Part shown: piece by piece, positions 9,936 through 18,898 of the stretch
Layout of the letters: each line of letters starts with the position of its first letter
How positions within the stretch are numbered: position 1 is the first letter of the stretch
Source: Bacillus sp. EB106-08-02-XG196
GTDB lineage: Bacteria > Bacillota > Bacilli > Bacillales > Cytobacillaceae
NCBI RefSeq assembly: GCF_013396335.1
Contig: NZ_JABWSY010000001.1
Coordinates: 248,001 to 312,000 of the forward strand
Direction of reading: 5' to 3'
Length of the DNA stretch: 64,000 nucleotides
Notes under the pieces: model-generated
Told to the model about the DNA's origin: nothing
Seen by the model: the letters and a program-made list of their open reading frames with translations, nothing else
Database searches by the model: none
Program-made: the position numbers and the translations under genes

Positions 9936-11720
9936 TTATACGATATAGCGTTCAGCTTCAATCAGAACATCAGCAGCTTCACGTTTCTTACCAATCACAT
10001 TGATTGGAGTATGGCGTGTAAGTTTGCGAAGGGCGGATACAAGCATACGAAGTGTATCTCCTTGTTCAGTTGCAACTAACGTTTCTTTAGCATGCTGTTC
10101 GATTTCGTTAAAAGCTTCTTGACAGAAGATTTGTGTATAAAGAAGCTTTTGTTTATTTTTCTCAAGACCCGTCTTCGCGATTGCCTTTTCTGTACGTAAT
10201 ACGACAGATTCCATTGCATAAGCATTGGAAACAATATCTGCAATATTTGATAAGATTTCTTGTTCTTTATCAAGTGCTGTACCAAATTTTTGTGCAGCTA
10301 AACCAGCAGCTAACAAGCCGATCTTCTTGGCATTGCTAACTAAATGTTTTTCTTGTGCAAGCGGCTCATCTCCTGGCTCTTCAGGCATTAACATCATGAT
10401 TTCTTCTTGAAGCGCCATGGCTTTTTGGAATAATGGGAGTTCTCCTTTGAAAGCCTTTTTAATATAGGTTCCAGGTACGAGCAAACGGTTAATTTCATTC
10501 GTACCTTCGAAAATCCGGTTAATACGGGAATCACGGTACGCTCTTTCAATTGTATACTCCTGCATAAAGCCGTATCCACCATGAATTTGGACACCCTCGT
10601 CTACAACGTAATCTAATACTTCACTGGCAAAGAATTTATTAACAGAACATTCAATTGCATATTCAGCAATCGAATTAGCTACTAATTTAATGTCCTTCTG
10701 CTCTTCCGTTGTAAGCTTTCCTTGGTTATCTTCATAAAGTCCAATCGTACGGTAGACAGAGCTCTCTGCAGCATAGATTTTAGAGGCCATTGTACCGAAC
10801 TTTTCTTTTGTTAAATTAAATTGAGAAATAGCTGTGTTAAATTGCTTACGGCCATTTGCATATTTAACGGCTAATTCAAATGCATTTTTAGAACCGCCAA
10901 CACCGCCAACAGCTAATTTATAGCGCCCGATATTTAGGATATTAAACGCAATGACGTGCCCTTTTCCATATTCACCGAGTAAGTTTTCTACAGGAACCGA
11001 TACATCTTCTAAAATAAGAGTACGAGTGGAAGAGCTCTTAATCCCCATTTTCTTCTCTTCAGCTCCAGTTGAAACTCCAGGGAAATCCCGTTCAACAATG
11101 AATGCTGTAAAATGTTCACCATCAATTTTTGTATAGACAACAAATACGTCAGCAAAACCAGCATTGGTAATCCATTGCTTTTCGCCGTTAAGAATGTAAT
11201 GAGTACCTGCTGCATTCAATTTTGCTGTTGTTCTTGCACCAAGAGCATCAGAACCTGAACCTGGCTCAGTTAAAGCGTAAGCGGCAATTTTTTCACCTGA
11301 AGCAAGGGCAGGTAAATATTTCTTCTTTTGCTCTTCGTTTCCAAATAAAACGATCGGCAGTGAGCCGATACCAACATGGGCACCATAGGATAGCGAGAAG
11401 CCGCCAGCTTTTGACATTTTTTCAGTTACAAGGGAAGAAGTTACTTTATCTAATCCTAAGCCTTCATACTCTTCCGGAACATCTGCTGCTAGCAGTCCAA
11501 GGTCACCCGCTTGCTTTAGAAGTTTAACTGTGCGGTCAAATTCATGGTTTTCAAGATGTTCTAACTGTGGGAGAACTTCTTTTTCGATGAAGTCTTCTGC
11601 TGTTTTGGCAATCATTAATTGTTCTTCGTTGAAATCTTCTGGCGTTAAAATACGGTCGTAGGAAATATCGTCGATTAAAAAGCTTCCGCCTTTAATAATT
11701 TTTTCAGTTTGTTGTGTCAT
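9936..11720 (-). CDS. fadE: Acyl-CoA dehydrogenase FadE
   Basis: A 594-residue FAD-dependent acyl-CoA dehydrogenase that catalyses the first oxidation step of fatty-acid degradation. The body holds the family signatures AYALTEPGSGSDA (about residues 150-162) and QIHGGYGFMQEY, RAYRDSRINRIFEGTNEINR (about 370-410), with the region where the catalytic glutamate (FEGTNE) sits. The extra C-terminal domain of about 150 residues beyond the core is normal for the YusJ/FadE class. It is the third gene of fadN-fadA-fadE, 20 bp after fadA, with an AGGAGG site. Confidence 0.94.
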   Translation of the reverse strand: MTQQTEKIIKGGSFLIDDISYDRILTPEDFNEEQLMIAKTAEDFIEKEVLPQLEHLENHEFDRTVKLLKQAGDLGLLAADVPEEYEGLGLDKVTSSLVTEKMSKAGGFSLSYGAHVGIGSLPIVLFGNEEQKKKYLPALASGEKIAAYALTEPGSGSDALGARTTAKLNAAGTHYILNGEKQWITNAGFADVFVVYTKIDGEHFTAFIVERDFPGVSTGAEEKKMGIKSSSTRTLILEDVSVPVENLLGEYGKGHVIAFNILNIGRYKLAVGGVGGSKNAFELAVKYANGRKQFNTAISQFNLTKEKFGTMASKIYAAESSVYRTIGLYEDNQGKLTTEEQKDIKLVANSIAEYAIECSVNKFFASEVLDYVVDEGVQIHGGYGFMQEYTIERAYRDSRINRIFEGTNEINRLLVPGTYIKKAFKGELPLFQKAMALQEEIMMLMPEEPGDEPLAQEKHLVSNAKKIGLLAAGLAAQKFGTALDKEQEILSNIADIVSNAYAMESVVLRTEKAIAKTGLEKNKQKLLYTQIFCQEAFNEIEQHAKETLVATEQGDTLRMLVSALRKLTRHTPINVIGKKREAADVLIEAERYIV

Positions 11721-11740
11721 TATATTTTCCTCCTAATCTT

Positions 11741-12916
11741 TTATAAAAGTTCAAAAACCCCAGCTGCGCCCATTCCGCCGCCTATACACATGGTTACTAC
11801 TCCGAATTGTTGATTGCGGCGCTTTAATTCATGAATTAGGGTTAAGGTTAGTTTTGCACCTGTACAACCAAGTGGATGGCCTAGGGCAATCGCACCGCCA
11901 TTTACATTTACCTTTTCTTCGTCTAGTCCAAGCTCGCGAATAACTTGTAGAGATTGAGAAGCAAAAGCTTCGTTCAATTCGAATAGATTGATATCGGATA
12001 ATTCTAAGCCAGCTAGCTTAACCGCCTTTGGTACCGCAACAACTGGACCAACTCCCATAATTTCCGGCGGTACGCCGCCTACTGCAAAGGATCTGAACTT
12101 TGCTAATGGCTTTAATCCAAGCGCTTCTGCTTTTTCACGGTCCATAATCATTAAAGCCGCTGCACCATCACTTGTTTGCGATGCATTACCGGCCGTAACC
12201 GAACCTGTTACGGAGAAGGCAGGTCGAAGTTTGGCTAATGATTGCAGGTTAGTATCAGGACGAACTCCTTCATCCTGAGAAAACTGAATCGTTCTTTCTA
12301 CCAACTTATTGTCATTACCTACAGTACGCTGGGTAACCTCTACTGGGACGATTTCGTCTACGAATTTTCCTTCCTGAATTGCCTTTGCAGCTTTTTGATG
12401 ACTGCGGACGGCAAATGCATCTTGATCCTCCCGAGAAATACCATATTTCTTGGCTACTTCTTCGGCTGTATGACCCATTCCCATATAATACTCTGGAGCA
12501 GTTTCTGCCAATTTCACATTCGGACGAACCACATGCCCCATCATGGGAATTAGACTCATGGATTCTGCCCCGCCAGCAATTGCCGTATCGGTATGGCCGA
12601 GCATAATTCCTTGTGCTGCATACGCAATCGCCTGCAGACCAGATGAACAAAAACGATTAATTGTGATGGCTGGTACTGTATGCGGCAGACCTGCTAAGGC
12701 ACCAATATTACGAGCCATGTTATTCCCCTGCTCAGCTTCAGGCATGGCACACCCAATGATTAAATCATCGATATTTCCTTCATAATTTCCTGCACGTCTT
12801 AATGTTTCTTTTACAACCAATGCTCCCAAATCATCAGGGCGAACATGTGCAAGGGTTCCTTTCTTTGCTTTGCCTACCGGGGTCCGAGCTCCGGCTACGA
12901 TTACCGCTTCTCTCAT
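11741..12916 (-). CDS. fadA: Acetyl-CoA acyltransferase (3-ketoacyl-CoA thiolase) FadA
   Basis: A 391-residue thiolase that cleaves 3-ketoacyl-CoA with CoA. The active-site residues are visible: the nucleophilic Cys in [10 protein letters not shown] (about residue 89), the His in [16 protein letters not shown], and the second Cys in [10 protein letters not shown] near the C-terminus. The middle gene of fadNAE. The 78-bp gap to fadN contains nothing notable beyond a GAGGGA site. Confidence 0.95.
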   Translation of the reverse strand: MREAVIVAGARTPVGKAKKGTLAHVRPDDLGALVVKETLRRAGNYEGNIDDLIIGCAMPEAEQGNNMARNIGALAGLPHTVPAITINRFCSSGLQAIAYAAQGIMLGHTDTAIAGGAESMSLIPMMGHVVRPNVKLAETAPEYYMGMGHTAEEVAKKYGISREDQDAFAVRSHQKAAKAIQEGKFVDEIVPVEVTQRTVGNDNKLVERTIQFSQDEGVRPDTNLQSLAKLRPAFSVTGSVTAGNASQTSDGAAALMIMDREKAEALGLKPLAKFRSFAVGGVPPEIMGVGPVVAVPKAVKLAGLELSDINLFELNEAFASQSLQVIRELGLDEEKVNVNGGAIALGHPLGCTGAKLTLTLIHELKRRNQQFGVVTMCIGGGMGAAGVFELL

Positions 12917-12994
12917 TTTGTTCCCTCTCTTTCCTTGTATATTAGCAATCTATATGTCTAGCTTCCTGCGCCAAATGCACTTCCGCTTATTTAT

Positions 12995-15382
12995 TTAATT
13001 ACGAAGTGGTTTTCCTTTAACTAACATGTGCTGCATACGCTGTTGTGTTTTTTGTTCTCTTATTAAGCTTAAGAACGCTTCTTTTTCTAAATCCAATAAA
13101 TATTGCTCATCTACTTCTGTTCCAAATGGAACTTTTCCGCCAGCAAGCACATAGGCAACTTTTTTGGCAATCTTCAAATCATGCTCTGAAATATATCCAG
13201 ATAAGAACATTGCTTGTGCTCCAAGTAACAGTGTAGCGTAGCCTGTTTCACCCACTACCGGTACCTTTTTGCGTGCCTTTTGTACATAACCCTGCTCATG
13301 TAAGGCGAGAACAGCCTGCTTGGCATCGTACAATTGATGATCTCCATTGACACTAATGCCATCAGATAATCCTAAGAAATTATTTTCACGCGCTTCCGCA
13401 CCAGAGGTTGATACTTTTGCCATAGCGATGGTTTCAAACACTTTATTGGCAACAGCTTGAAGGTCAAACGGAACACCATTTGGCATACCTTCTAAATGCT
13501 TAATATAAAGCTCTTTATTACCGCCGCCGCCAGGAATTAAGCCTACACCGACTTCAACCAGCCCCATATACGTTTCAGCAGATGCTTGAATATGTGCGGC
13601 AGGTAAACAAACTTCTGCTCCCCCTCCAAGGGTCATCGCAAAAGGTGCTGCGACAACTGGTTTTGCACTGTACTTAATCTTCATCATCGCATTTTGGAAT
13701 TGGCGGATCACCATATCAAGCTCATAGATATTGTCATCCTGTGCTTCCATTAACATCATCGCAAGGTTCGCACCAACACAGAAGTTCTTACCTTGATTTC
13801 CAATGACAAGTCCTTTGTAATTCTTCTCAACTTCATCAACTGCAAAGTTAATCATTTGGATAATATCAAGACCAATCGCATTACTTTGGGAGTGGAATTC
13901 TAAGAGCGCTACTCCATCACCTATGTCAATTAAGCTTGCTCCGCCATTCTTTTTAATAACGCCTTTTTGCTTTTTCAATTTCTTTAAATCAATTGCTTTT
14001 GGATTACTTTCAACTAGACGGTATTCACCATTGTTGTAAAAGAATCGTTCGCCATTCTCTTCTAAGTAGAACGATGTATGTCCTTTATCAAGCATATCTG
14101 TTACCCACGCAGGGATTTCTTGACCATCCTTCTTCAACTTCTCTAAAGACTTCTCTAAACCAATGGCATCCCATGTTTCAAACGGACCCATTTCCCAGCC
14201 GAAGCCCCATTTCATGGCACGATCAATATCAACAATTGTCTCCGCAATCTCGCCTAAGAGCTGTGCTGAGTATACAAGAACCGGACTAAAGATGTTCCAT
14301 AATAGCTCCCCAGCACGGTCCTCGGCGTATACAAGCGCTTTCAATTTATTTGCAGTTCCTTTTTCCTGCTTACTTAATTCTGTTGCTGTTGTTTTCAGCT
14401 TTTGACGTGGAATATATTCTAATGTAGCAGGGTCTAGTTCAAGAATCTCTTTACCTTTTTTCTGGAAGAAACCTTGACCGGACTTGCTTCCCAGCCAGCC
14501 TTTTTCAAGCATGGTTTTCATGAATGCAGGAACTTCAAATACTTCCTTTTCTTTTCCTGATACTTTTTCATAAACATTACCGGCAACATGCGGGAACGTA
14601 TCTAAGCCGACTACATCGAGCGTACGGAAGGTTGCACTAGAAGGACGACCGACTAATGGTCCTGTTACAGAATCAACTTCCCCAACACTATAACCGCCCT
14701 TTAACATTTCTTGTACAGTGATAAGGAGGCCATAGGTTCCAATTCGGTTTGCAATAAAGTTTGGAGTGTCTTTCGCAAGAACAACACCTTTTCCTAATAC
14801 ATCTTCACCAAAGTTTTTCATGAATGAAATGACTTCCGGGCTAGTATATTGAGTAGGAATCACTTCAAGTAATTTTAAGTATCTTGGCGGGTTAAAGAAG
14901 TGGGTACCAAGGAAATGCTTTTGGAAATCCTCTGATCTTCCTTCTGCCATCGCTTCAACCGAGATTCCAGATGTGTTTGAGCTGATAATGCTGCCTGGTT
15001 TCCGATATTGGTCAACCTTTTCAAAGACCTGTTTCTTTACATTGAGATTTTCAACGACAACCTCGATTACCCAATCCACATCTTTTAATTTAACTAGGTC
15101 ATCTTCAAGGTTACCTGCTTCAATAAGTGCCAAATTCTTTTTTACAGCTAGCGGCGCAGGTTTTTGTTTCAATAATTTTTGAATCGATTGGCTGCTGATT
15201 CGATTACGGACTTGTTTATGTTCGAGCGTAAGCCCTTTTGCCTTTTCATCGTCGTTTAACTCCCGAGGTACAATATCCAATAATAATGTTGGTATACCGA
15301 TATTTGCTAGGTGAGCTGCAATCCCTGATCCCATTACTCCTGATCCTAGAACAGCTGCTTTTTTAATAAGTTGGTTCAACAT
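12995..15382 (-). CDS. fadN: 3-hydroxyacyl-CoA dehydrogenase / enoyl-CoA hydratase FadN
   Basis: A two-domain beta-oxidation enzyme of about 795 residues. The dehydrogenase comes first: NAD-binding VLGSGVMGSGIAAHLAN near the N-terminus, then HFFNPPRYLKLLEVIP (about 180). The crotonase domain follows after about residue 500 (VGANLAMMLME, ALGGGAEVCLPA-like segment). This order is the reverse of E. coli FadB and typical of Bacillus FadN. I choose the ATG at 15382 because GAGGGGGAGACA precedes it; the frame is open 13 codons further into the operator. First gene of the operon. Confidence 0.94.
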   Translation of the reverse strand: MLNQLIKKAAVLGSGVMGSGIAAHLANIGIPTLLLDIVPRELNDDEKAKGLTLEHKQVRNRISSQSIQKLLKQKPAPLAVKKNLALIEAGNLEDDLVKLKDVDWVIEVVVENLNVKKQVFEKVDQYRKPGSIISSNTSGISVEAMAEGRSEDFQKHFLGTHFFNPPRYLKLLEVIPTQYTSPEVISFMKNFGEDVLGKGVVLAKDTPNFIANRIGTYGLLITVQEMLKGGYSVGEVDSVTGPLVGRPSSATFRTLDVVGLDTFPHVAGNVYEKVSGKEKEVFEVPAFMKTMLEKGWLGSKSGQGFFQKKGKEILELDPATLEYIPRQKLKTTATELSKQEKGTANKLKALVYAEDRAGELLWNIFSPVLVYSAQLLGEIAETIVDIDRAMKWGFGWEMGPFETWDAIGLEKSLEKLKKDGQEIPAWVTDMLDKGHTSFYLEENGERFFYNNGEYRLVESNPKAIDLKKLKKQKGVIKKNGGASLIDIGDGVALLEFHSQSNAIGLDIIQMINFAVDEVEKNYKGLVIGNQGKNFCVGANLAMMLMEAQDDNIYELDMVIRQFQNAMMKIKYSAKPVVAAPFAMTLGGGAEVCLPAAHIQASAETYMGLVEVGVGLIPGGGGNKELYIKHLEGMPNGVPFDLQAVANKVFETIAMAKVSTSGAEARENNFLGLSDGISVNGDHQLYDAKQAVLALHEQGYVQKARKKVPVVGETGYATLLLGAQAMFLSGYISEHDLKIAKKVAYVLAGGKVPFGTEVDEQYLLDLEKEAFLSLIREQKTQQRMQHMLVKGKPLRN

Positions 15383-15402
15383 TGTCTCCCCCTCATAGGT
15401 TT

Positions 15403-15420
15403 TGAATGAATATTCATTCA
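15403..15420 (-). promoter_or_regulatory. FadR-type operator in front of fadNAE
   Basis: TGAATGAATATTCATTCA is an 18-bp perfect palindrome just upstream of fadN. It matches the known Bacillus FadR (TetR-family) operator core TGAATGA-N-TCATTCA. On the minus strand a TTGACA hexamer lies at 15432-15427, so the palindrome overlaps the expected spacer and -10 region. Repression relieved by long-chain acyl-CoA is inferred from the B. subtilis system; the fadR gene is not in this window. Confidence 0.85.
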
Positions 15421-15589
15421 TTTTTTTGTCAAAAAAAATTCACAAATGTATGAGTTCTGCTACTTATTACTATAGAATATTTCAAAAATTTGCGCAATAA
15501 ATAAACGCGGAAAAAATTAATTTTTTTTTGAAAATGTTTTATCTTATAAAAAAGTGGAATTGGGCACCCTAAACCTGAGGTGATGAAGT

Positions 15590-15721
15590 ATGGGAAAAAT
15601 GAAGAAAGACCCATCTAAAAAAGGCGTAAGCGCCGCTAGCGTTCAAGGAAACGCTGGTCCTGGCGGAGAACAAGCCGATAAAAACAAAGTTAACAGCCAA
15701 AATAATCAATATAAAAGGTAA
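15590..15721 (+). CDS. yuzL: YuzL-like small protein
   Basis: A 43-residue, very hydrophilic, lysine-rich peptide with no hydrophobic segment. GAGGTGATGAAGT precedes the ATG. The segment AASVQGNAGPGGEQ resembles, from memory, the YuzL family found beside fadN in Bacillus, and its composition is also reminiscent of minor small acid-soluble spore proteins. It is divergent from fadN and followed by a bidirectional terminator. Function unknown. The peptide is short, but start, ribosome site and position support a real gene. Confidence 0.7.
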   Translation: MGKMKKDPSKKGVSAASVQGNAGPGGEQADKNKVNSQNNQYKR

Positions 15722-15770
15722 TTCCAAACACAGTAAAATCAATATTCAGCTTTATCACAGCAAAAAAAAT

Positions 15771-15800
15771 AGAACCAGAGGCTCTTTTGCCTTTGGCTCT
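15771..15800. terminator. Bidirectional terminator between yuzL and yusU
   Basis: AGAACCAGAGGC pairs with GCCTTTGGCTCT (two imperfect pairs), with an A-run on the left and a T-run on the right, so it can terminate both convergent genes. It touches the yusU stop codon. Confidence 0.75.
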
Positions 15801-16053
15801 ATTTTTTTGCTGCATTACGATGCTGCTCGTTTAGTTCCTTAATTTCATTAATGATTGTTTTCATTTCTTCCTTCGCATCTGGGTATAGTTCATTCCAGTG
15901 CTTCGCTAAGGCCGGCATTGATTTAGCAATATGTGTATACAGTGCCCATGCCTTTACCTTTTCCATCGTTTCCTCATTAGACTCGCCAACAAGCAGTTCA
16001 CTATATTTTTCAAGTAACGCTTTGAATTGCTCCGCAAATATTTTCTCCATCAT
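15799..16053 (-). CDS. yusU: YusU-like small protein
   Basis: About 84 residues, mostly alpha-helical and charged, without signal or membrane segment. The start is set at the ATG at 16053 (MMEKIFAEQ) because GGAGTG lies 6 bp upstream; an ATG four codons earlier lacks a site. Homologues are recognised here only by position: last gene of the siderophore ATPase unit, as yusU beside yusV in B. subtilis. It overlaps the 3' end of the reductase gene by about 44 bp, so it is probably co-translated and Fur-regulated. Function unknown. Confidence 0.7.
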   Translation of the reverse strand: MMEKIFAEQFKALLEKYSELLVGESNEETMEKVKAWALYTHIAKSMPALAKHWNELYPDAKEEMKTIINEIKELNEQHRNAAKK

Positions 16054-16789
16054 AACACACTCCATCCTTAGCTATATGCGTACAAGGACATGTTTTACAG
16101 CGTTTCGATCCAAGTTGATAGGTAAAACAACATGTTTTTCTTATCCTTATCTCATCTTGATTATTCTTTTCGGAATAATACTTCTGTATTGGATTTAGGT
16201 GGTATCTGCCAAACAGCCTGCCCTCTGCCTCGATAATTAAGAAATTAAAGTCATCCTGTACGTTGGGATTATTGCTATCCCTTAATTCTGTCTCATAAAG
16301 CCAGAACAGGTAAACTGCAATATTTTCCCATAGGACGAGTTTGGAAACCTTAAATGTTTTTTCAAAATGCTCAATGATCGGGTAAATATTTTCCGCAAAA
16401 AGTTCATGGAAGACATTTTCCCTCCATTTATGACGGTCAATGCCATTCCATGTCTCGATGGCTGCATCTTTTAATGAAATCGTTGGCAGCCAGTCCTTCC
16501 CATGTTCAGCTTCTTCCAGTTCAATATTGTCTAAAGACAGATTCATCTTTTTATTACTGGTCGTCATGGCAAAAAGAGAGATAACTGCTATAAATGCATA
16601 CCTTTTTATAAAAATGGAGGCTGCTGTCTTTTCTGAAGGAGCACCAATGGAATAAGCTAATTTTTTCATGAATTCTTTTGCATAGGCTTTATCCAATAAA
16701 CTTCCGACCTTAAATGACTTTCCTGTATTTGGCCTGAGTCTATATTTCTGTAAGCAGACAAGGTCATTTTCTATAAGAACATTATCCAT
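16010..16789 (-). CDS. FhuF-like ferric-siderophore reductase
   Basis: About 259 residues if started at the ATG at 16789 (MDNVLIEND), which overlaps the end of the ATPase gene by 8 bp; the frame is open further upstream but inside that gene. The C-terminus carries CC-x9-C-x2-C (CCFTYQLGSKRCKTC), the [2Fe-2S] cysteine cluster of FhuF-type siderophore-iron reductases; the usual spacing in that family is CC-x10-C-x2-C, so this one is a residue shorter. Two more cysteines follow in the tail. It would release iron from imported siderophore in the cytosol. Fur-regulated with yusV. Confidence 0.75.
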   Translation of the reverse strand: MDNVLIENDLVCLQKYRLRPNTGKSFKVGSLLDKAYAKEFMKKLAYSIGAPSEKTAASIFIKRYAFIAVISLFAMTTSNKKMNLSLDNIELEEAEHGKDWLPTISLKDAAIETWNGIDRHKWRENVFHELFAENIYPIIEHFEKTFKVSKLVLWENIAVYLFWLYETELRDSNNPNVQDDFNFLIIEAEGRLFGRYHLNPIQKYYSEKNNQDEIRIRKTCCFTYQLGSKRCKTCPCTHIAKDGVCYDGENICGAIQSVT

Positions 16790-17603
16790 TGGACACAGCC
16801 GCCTTTGGAAGGATACATCTGCCTTTTCCATAGGGAATACAAAGCGGGGTCCCAAATAATGGATCCATAGTAACCTCACAATCCATGCCAAAAACATTTT
16901 TAACAAGGCTACAGTTGATGACGTACTCCGGCTTCCCTTGTGCATAAACCTTCTGATCCTTCAAGGCAACAATATTATGTGCATAGCGGCAGGCTAGATT
17001 AAGGTCATGAAGTACCATAACAACCGTCCGTTTTTTCTTCTCATTTAGTTCAAAAAGAAGGTCAAGGATTTCAATTTGATGTGTCATATCCAGGTACGTT
17101 GTCGGTTCATCTAAAAGAATAACATCCGTATCCTGTGCCAAGGTCATGGCAATCCAAGCACGCTGCCTTTGACCGCCTGAAAGTGAATCCACTGTTCGTT
17201 CTTTCAAATCCTCTAACCTTGTAGCTTTTAGGGCATCATTAACCTTTTTCTCATCTTCCTCTGACCATTGTTTTAACCAGGATTGATGAGGATAACGACC
17301 CTGTTTGACAAGCTGAAGCACCGTCAGACCTTCAGGAGCAGCCGGTGATTGTGGAAGAATCGCCATTCTTTTTGCCACTTCTTTTGTGGAAAGCTTGGCA
17401 ATCGCTGTCCCATCCAAAATAACAGCACCGGATTTTGGCTTCAGAAGACGGGCGATTGAACGGAGAAGAGTTGACTTTCCGCATCCATTTGCACCAATAA
17501 ATACGGAAATTTCACCTTTAGGAATCTTTAAATTTAAGTCATCAATGATGATCGTATCCCCATATGAAAGTGATAAATCTTTCGTTTCAATCGCATTCAT
17601 CAT
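16782..17603 (-). CDS. yusV: Ferric-siderophore ABC transporter ATP-binding protein (YusV-type)
   Basis: A 273-residue FecE-family ATPase. Walker A is GANGCGKST (about residues 36-44), the signature LSGGQRQRAW (about 140), and Walker B DVILLDEPTTYLD. It energises iron-siderophore import with the two permeases encoded at 17843-19899. It is not in the same operon as those permeases: a terminator and two Fur boxes lie between. In B. subtilis YusV likewise serves several siderophore permeases from a separate locus. AAAGGAGTGGG precedes the start. Confidence 0.9.
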   Translation of the reverse strand: MMNAIETKDLSLSYGDTIIIDDLNLKIPKGEISVFIGANGCGKSTLLRSIARLLKPKSGAVILDGTAIAKLSTKEVAKRMAILPQSPAAPEGLTVLQLVKQGRYPHQSWLKQWSEEDEKKVNDALKATRLEDLKERTVDSLSGGQRQRAWIAMTLAQDTDVILLDEPTTYLDMTHQIEILDLLFELNEKKKRTVVMVLHDLNLACRYAHNIVALKDQKVYAQGKPEYVINCSLVKNVFGMDCEVTMDPLFGTPLCIPYGKGRCILPKAAVSNG

Positions 17604-17740
17604 CTACCCACTCCTTTAAAAATCAATCAATTATATGTTTATTTCGCTTATTATAAGTATATTATTAGAAACCATTTAGAGGCTGTATTAACATCCTATA
17701 TAGTATTTATATTGTTTACAGTTATAAGTTTATAATTAAT

Positions 17741-17777
17741 TGATAATGATTGTCAATGAGTATGAAAATCGTTTTCA
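17741..17777 (-). promoter_or_regulatory. Two Fur boxes upstream of yusV
   Basis: TGATAATGATTGTCA (17741-17755) differs from the Bacillus 7-1-7 Fur box TGATAATNATTATCA at one position. TGAAAATCGTTTTCA (17763-17777) is a near-perfect 7-1-7 inverted repeat. Both lie about 140-175 bp upstream of yusV, giving iron repression of yusV-reductase-yusU. Confidence 0.85.
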
Positions 17778-17794
17778 TTTACAGTTTTTTCAAA

Positions 17795-17830
17795 TTCACA
17801 AAAAAGCCATATCCTTTCTTCGGAAATGGA
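17795..17830 (-). terminator. Terminator after the siderophore permease pair
   Basis: On the minus strand TCCATTTCC and GGATATGGC form an imperfect stem between A- and T-runs, just beyond the stop of the permease gene ending at 17843. Confidence 0.6.
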
Positions 17831-17842
17831 CTTTTTGTGAAT

Positions 17843-18898
17843 TTATTGATTTCTTGTTTTGAATAATAAGTAAATAAAGTATGGTGCTCCGATGCTTGCT
17901 GTAAAGACACCAGCTGGAATTTCTAGTGGTGAAAATAATGTTCTGCCCACTAAATCGGCCAGCATGACCAGCATTCCTCCGAGGAGTGCTGAAACAGGTA
18001 GTAACGCTCCAAATGCAGAGCCCACTAATCTTCTCGCCATATGCGGCGCCATTAAACCAACAAAACCAATACCGCCGGCAAAAGCTACCGCACCCCCAAC
18101 CAACCCGGTACTAAGCATCAATAAAATAAACCGCTGTTTTTGCACACGTCCACCAAGACCAGTTGCGACCTCATCACCAAGCTCTTGAATATTTACATTT
18201 CGTGCGTAAACAAATGCGACGATAACGAGGATGATGACCCAAGGCAGGAGGGCGCCCACATTTCTCCACGTTGAGCCGTAGACTGTGCCTGTAATCCAAA
18301 TGTTGGCCTGGCTTGCCTGATAAATAGGTCCTAACACCATCATAAAGGTGGTAAGAGCTTTTGTTAAACTCATCAAGCCTATTCCAATCAGAATAAGTCT
18401 AATCGGCGAAACTCCGTTTTTCCATGCCAATCCATATACTAGAAAACCCACGACAGAAGCACCGATAAATGCAGCTAAAGGCATCCAATGAATACTAACC
18501 GTCAATACATGATTTTTATCACTGAAGATTGCCATGAAACCTACAACGGCAACCGATGCTCCACCTGTAATCCCTAAGATATCTGGGGAGGCCAAGGGAT
18601 TTCGGATCATACCCTGCAGGATCCCCCCCGCTACAGCCAATGCAATCCCTGCCATTAAGCCAACGATAATTCTTGGTAATCGGAACGAGTGAATAACAAG
18701 CTTATCCATTTCAGTTCCGCCACCAAAAAATACCTTGATGACATTTAATGGGGTGATTTTCATTTCTCCTAATCCAGTACTAACAACAAAAATTCCAGCC
18801 GTACAGAGCAGCAGTGCGATAATAACGAAAAATGCCTTTTTATCAATTAAATAAGATATATTTCCTTTTTTGTTTCTAAAAATTTTATATTTACTCAT
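17843..18898 (-). CDS. Ferric-siderophore ABC transporter permease (FecCD family)
   Basis: A 351-residue membrane protein with about nine or ten hydrophobic helices. Family motifs visible: GGILQGMIRNPLASPDILGITGG (split here as GMIRNPLASPDI near residue 100) and the cytoplasmic GGIGFVGLMAPHMARRLVG loop that contacts the ATPase. It overlaps the preceding permease by 4 bp (ATGA type). It corresponds to the YfhA/FeuC position of Bacillus siderophore systems; the exact siderophore cannot be read from the sequence. Confidence 0.9.
   Translation of the reverse strand: MSKYKIFRNKKGNISYLIDKKAFFVIIALLLCTAGIFVVSTGLGEMKITPLNVIKVFFGGGTEMDKLVIHSFRLPRIIVGLMAGIALAVAGGILQGMIRNPLASPDILGITGGASVAVVGFMAIFSDKNHVLTVSIHWMPLAAFIGASVVGFLVYGLAWKNGVSPIRLILIGIGLMSLTKALTTFMMVLGPIYQASQANIWITGTVYGSTWRNVGALLPWVIILVIVAFVYARNVNIQELGDEVATGLGGRVQKQRFILLMLSTGLVGGAVAFAGGIGFVGLMAPHMARRLVGSAFGALLPVSALLGGMLVMLADLVGRTLFSPLEIPAGVFTASIGAPYFIYLLFKTRNQ

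Noticed and set aside
12315..12650. 111-codon frame on the minus strand inside fadA
   Set aside because: Out-of-frame shadow of the thiolase gene; odd composition, no ribosome site of its own.
16010..16945. Long 311-codon form of the FhuF-like gene
   Set aside because: The extra N-terminal 52 codons lie inside the ATPase gene and lack a start signal; the ATG at 16789 fits the operon.
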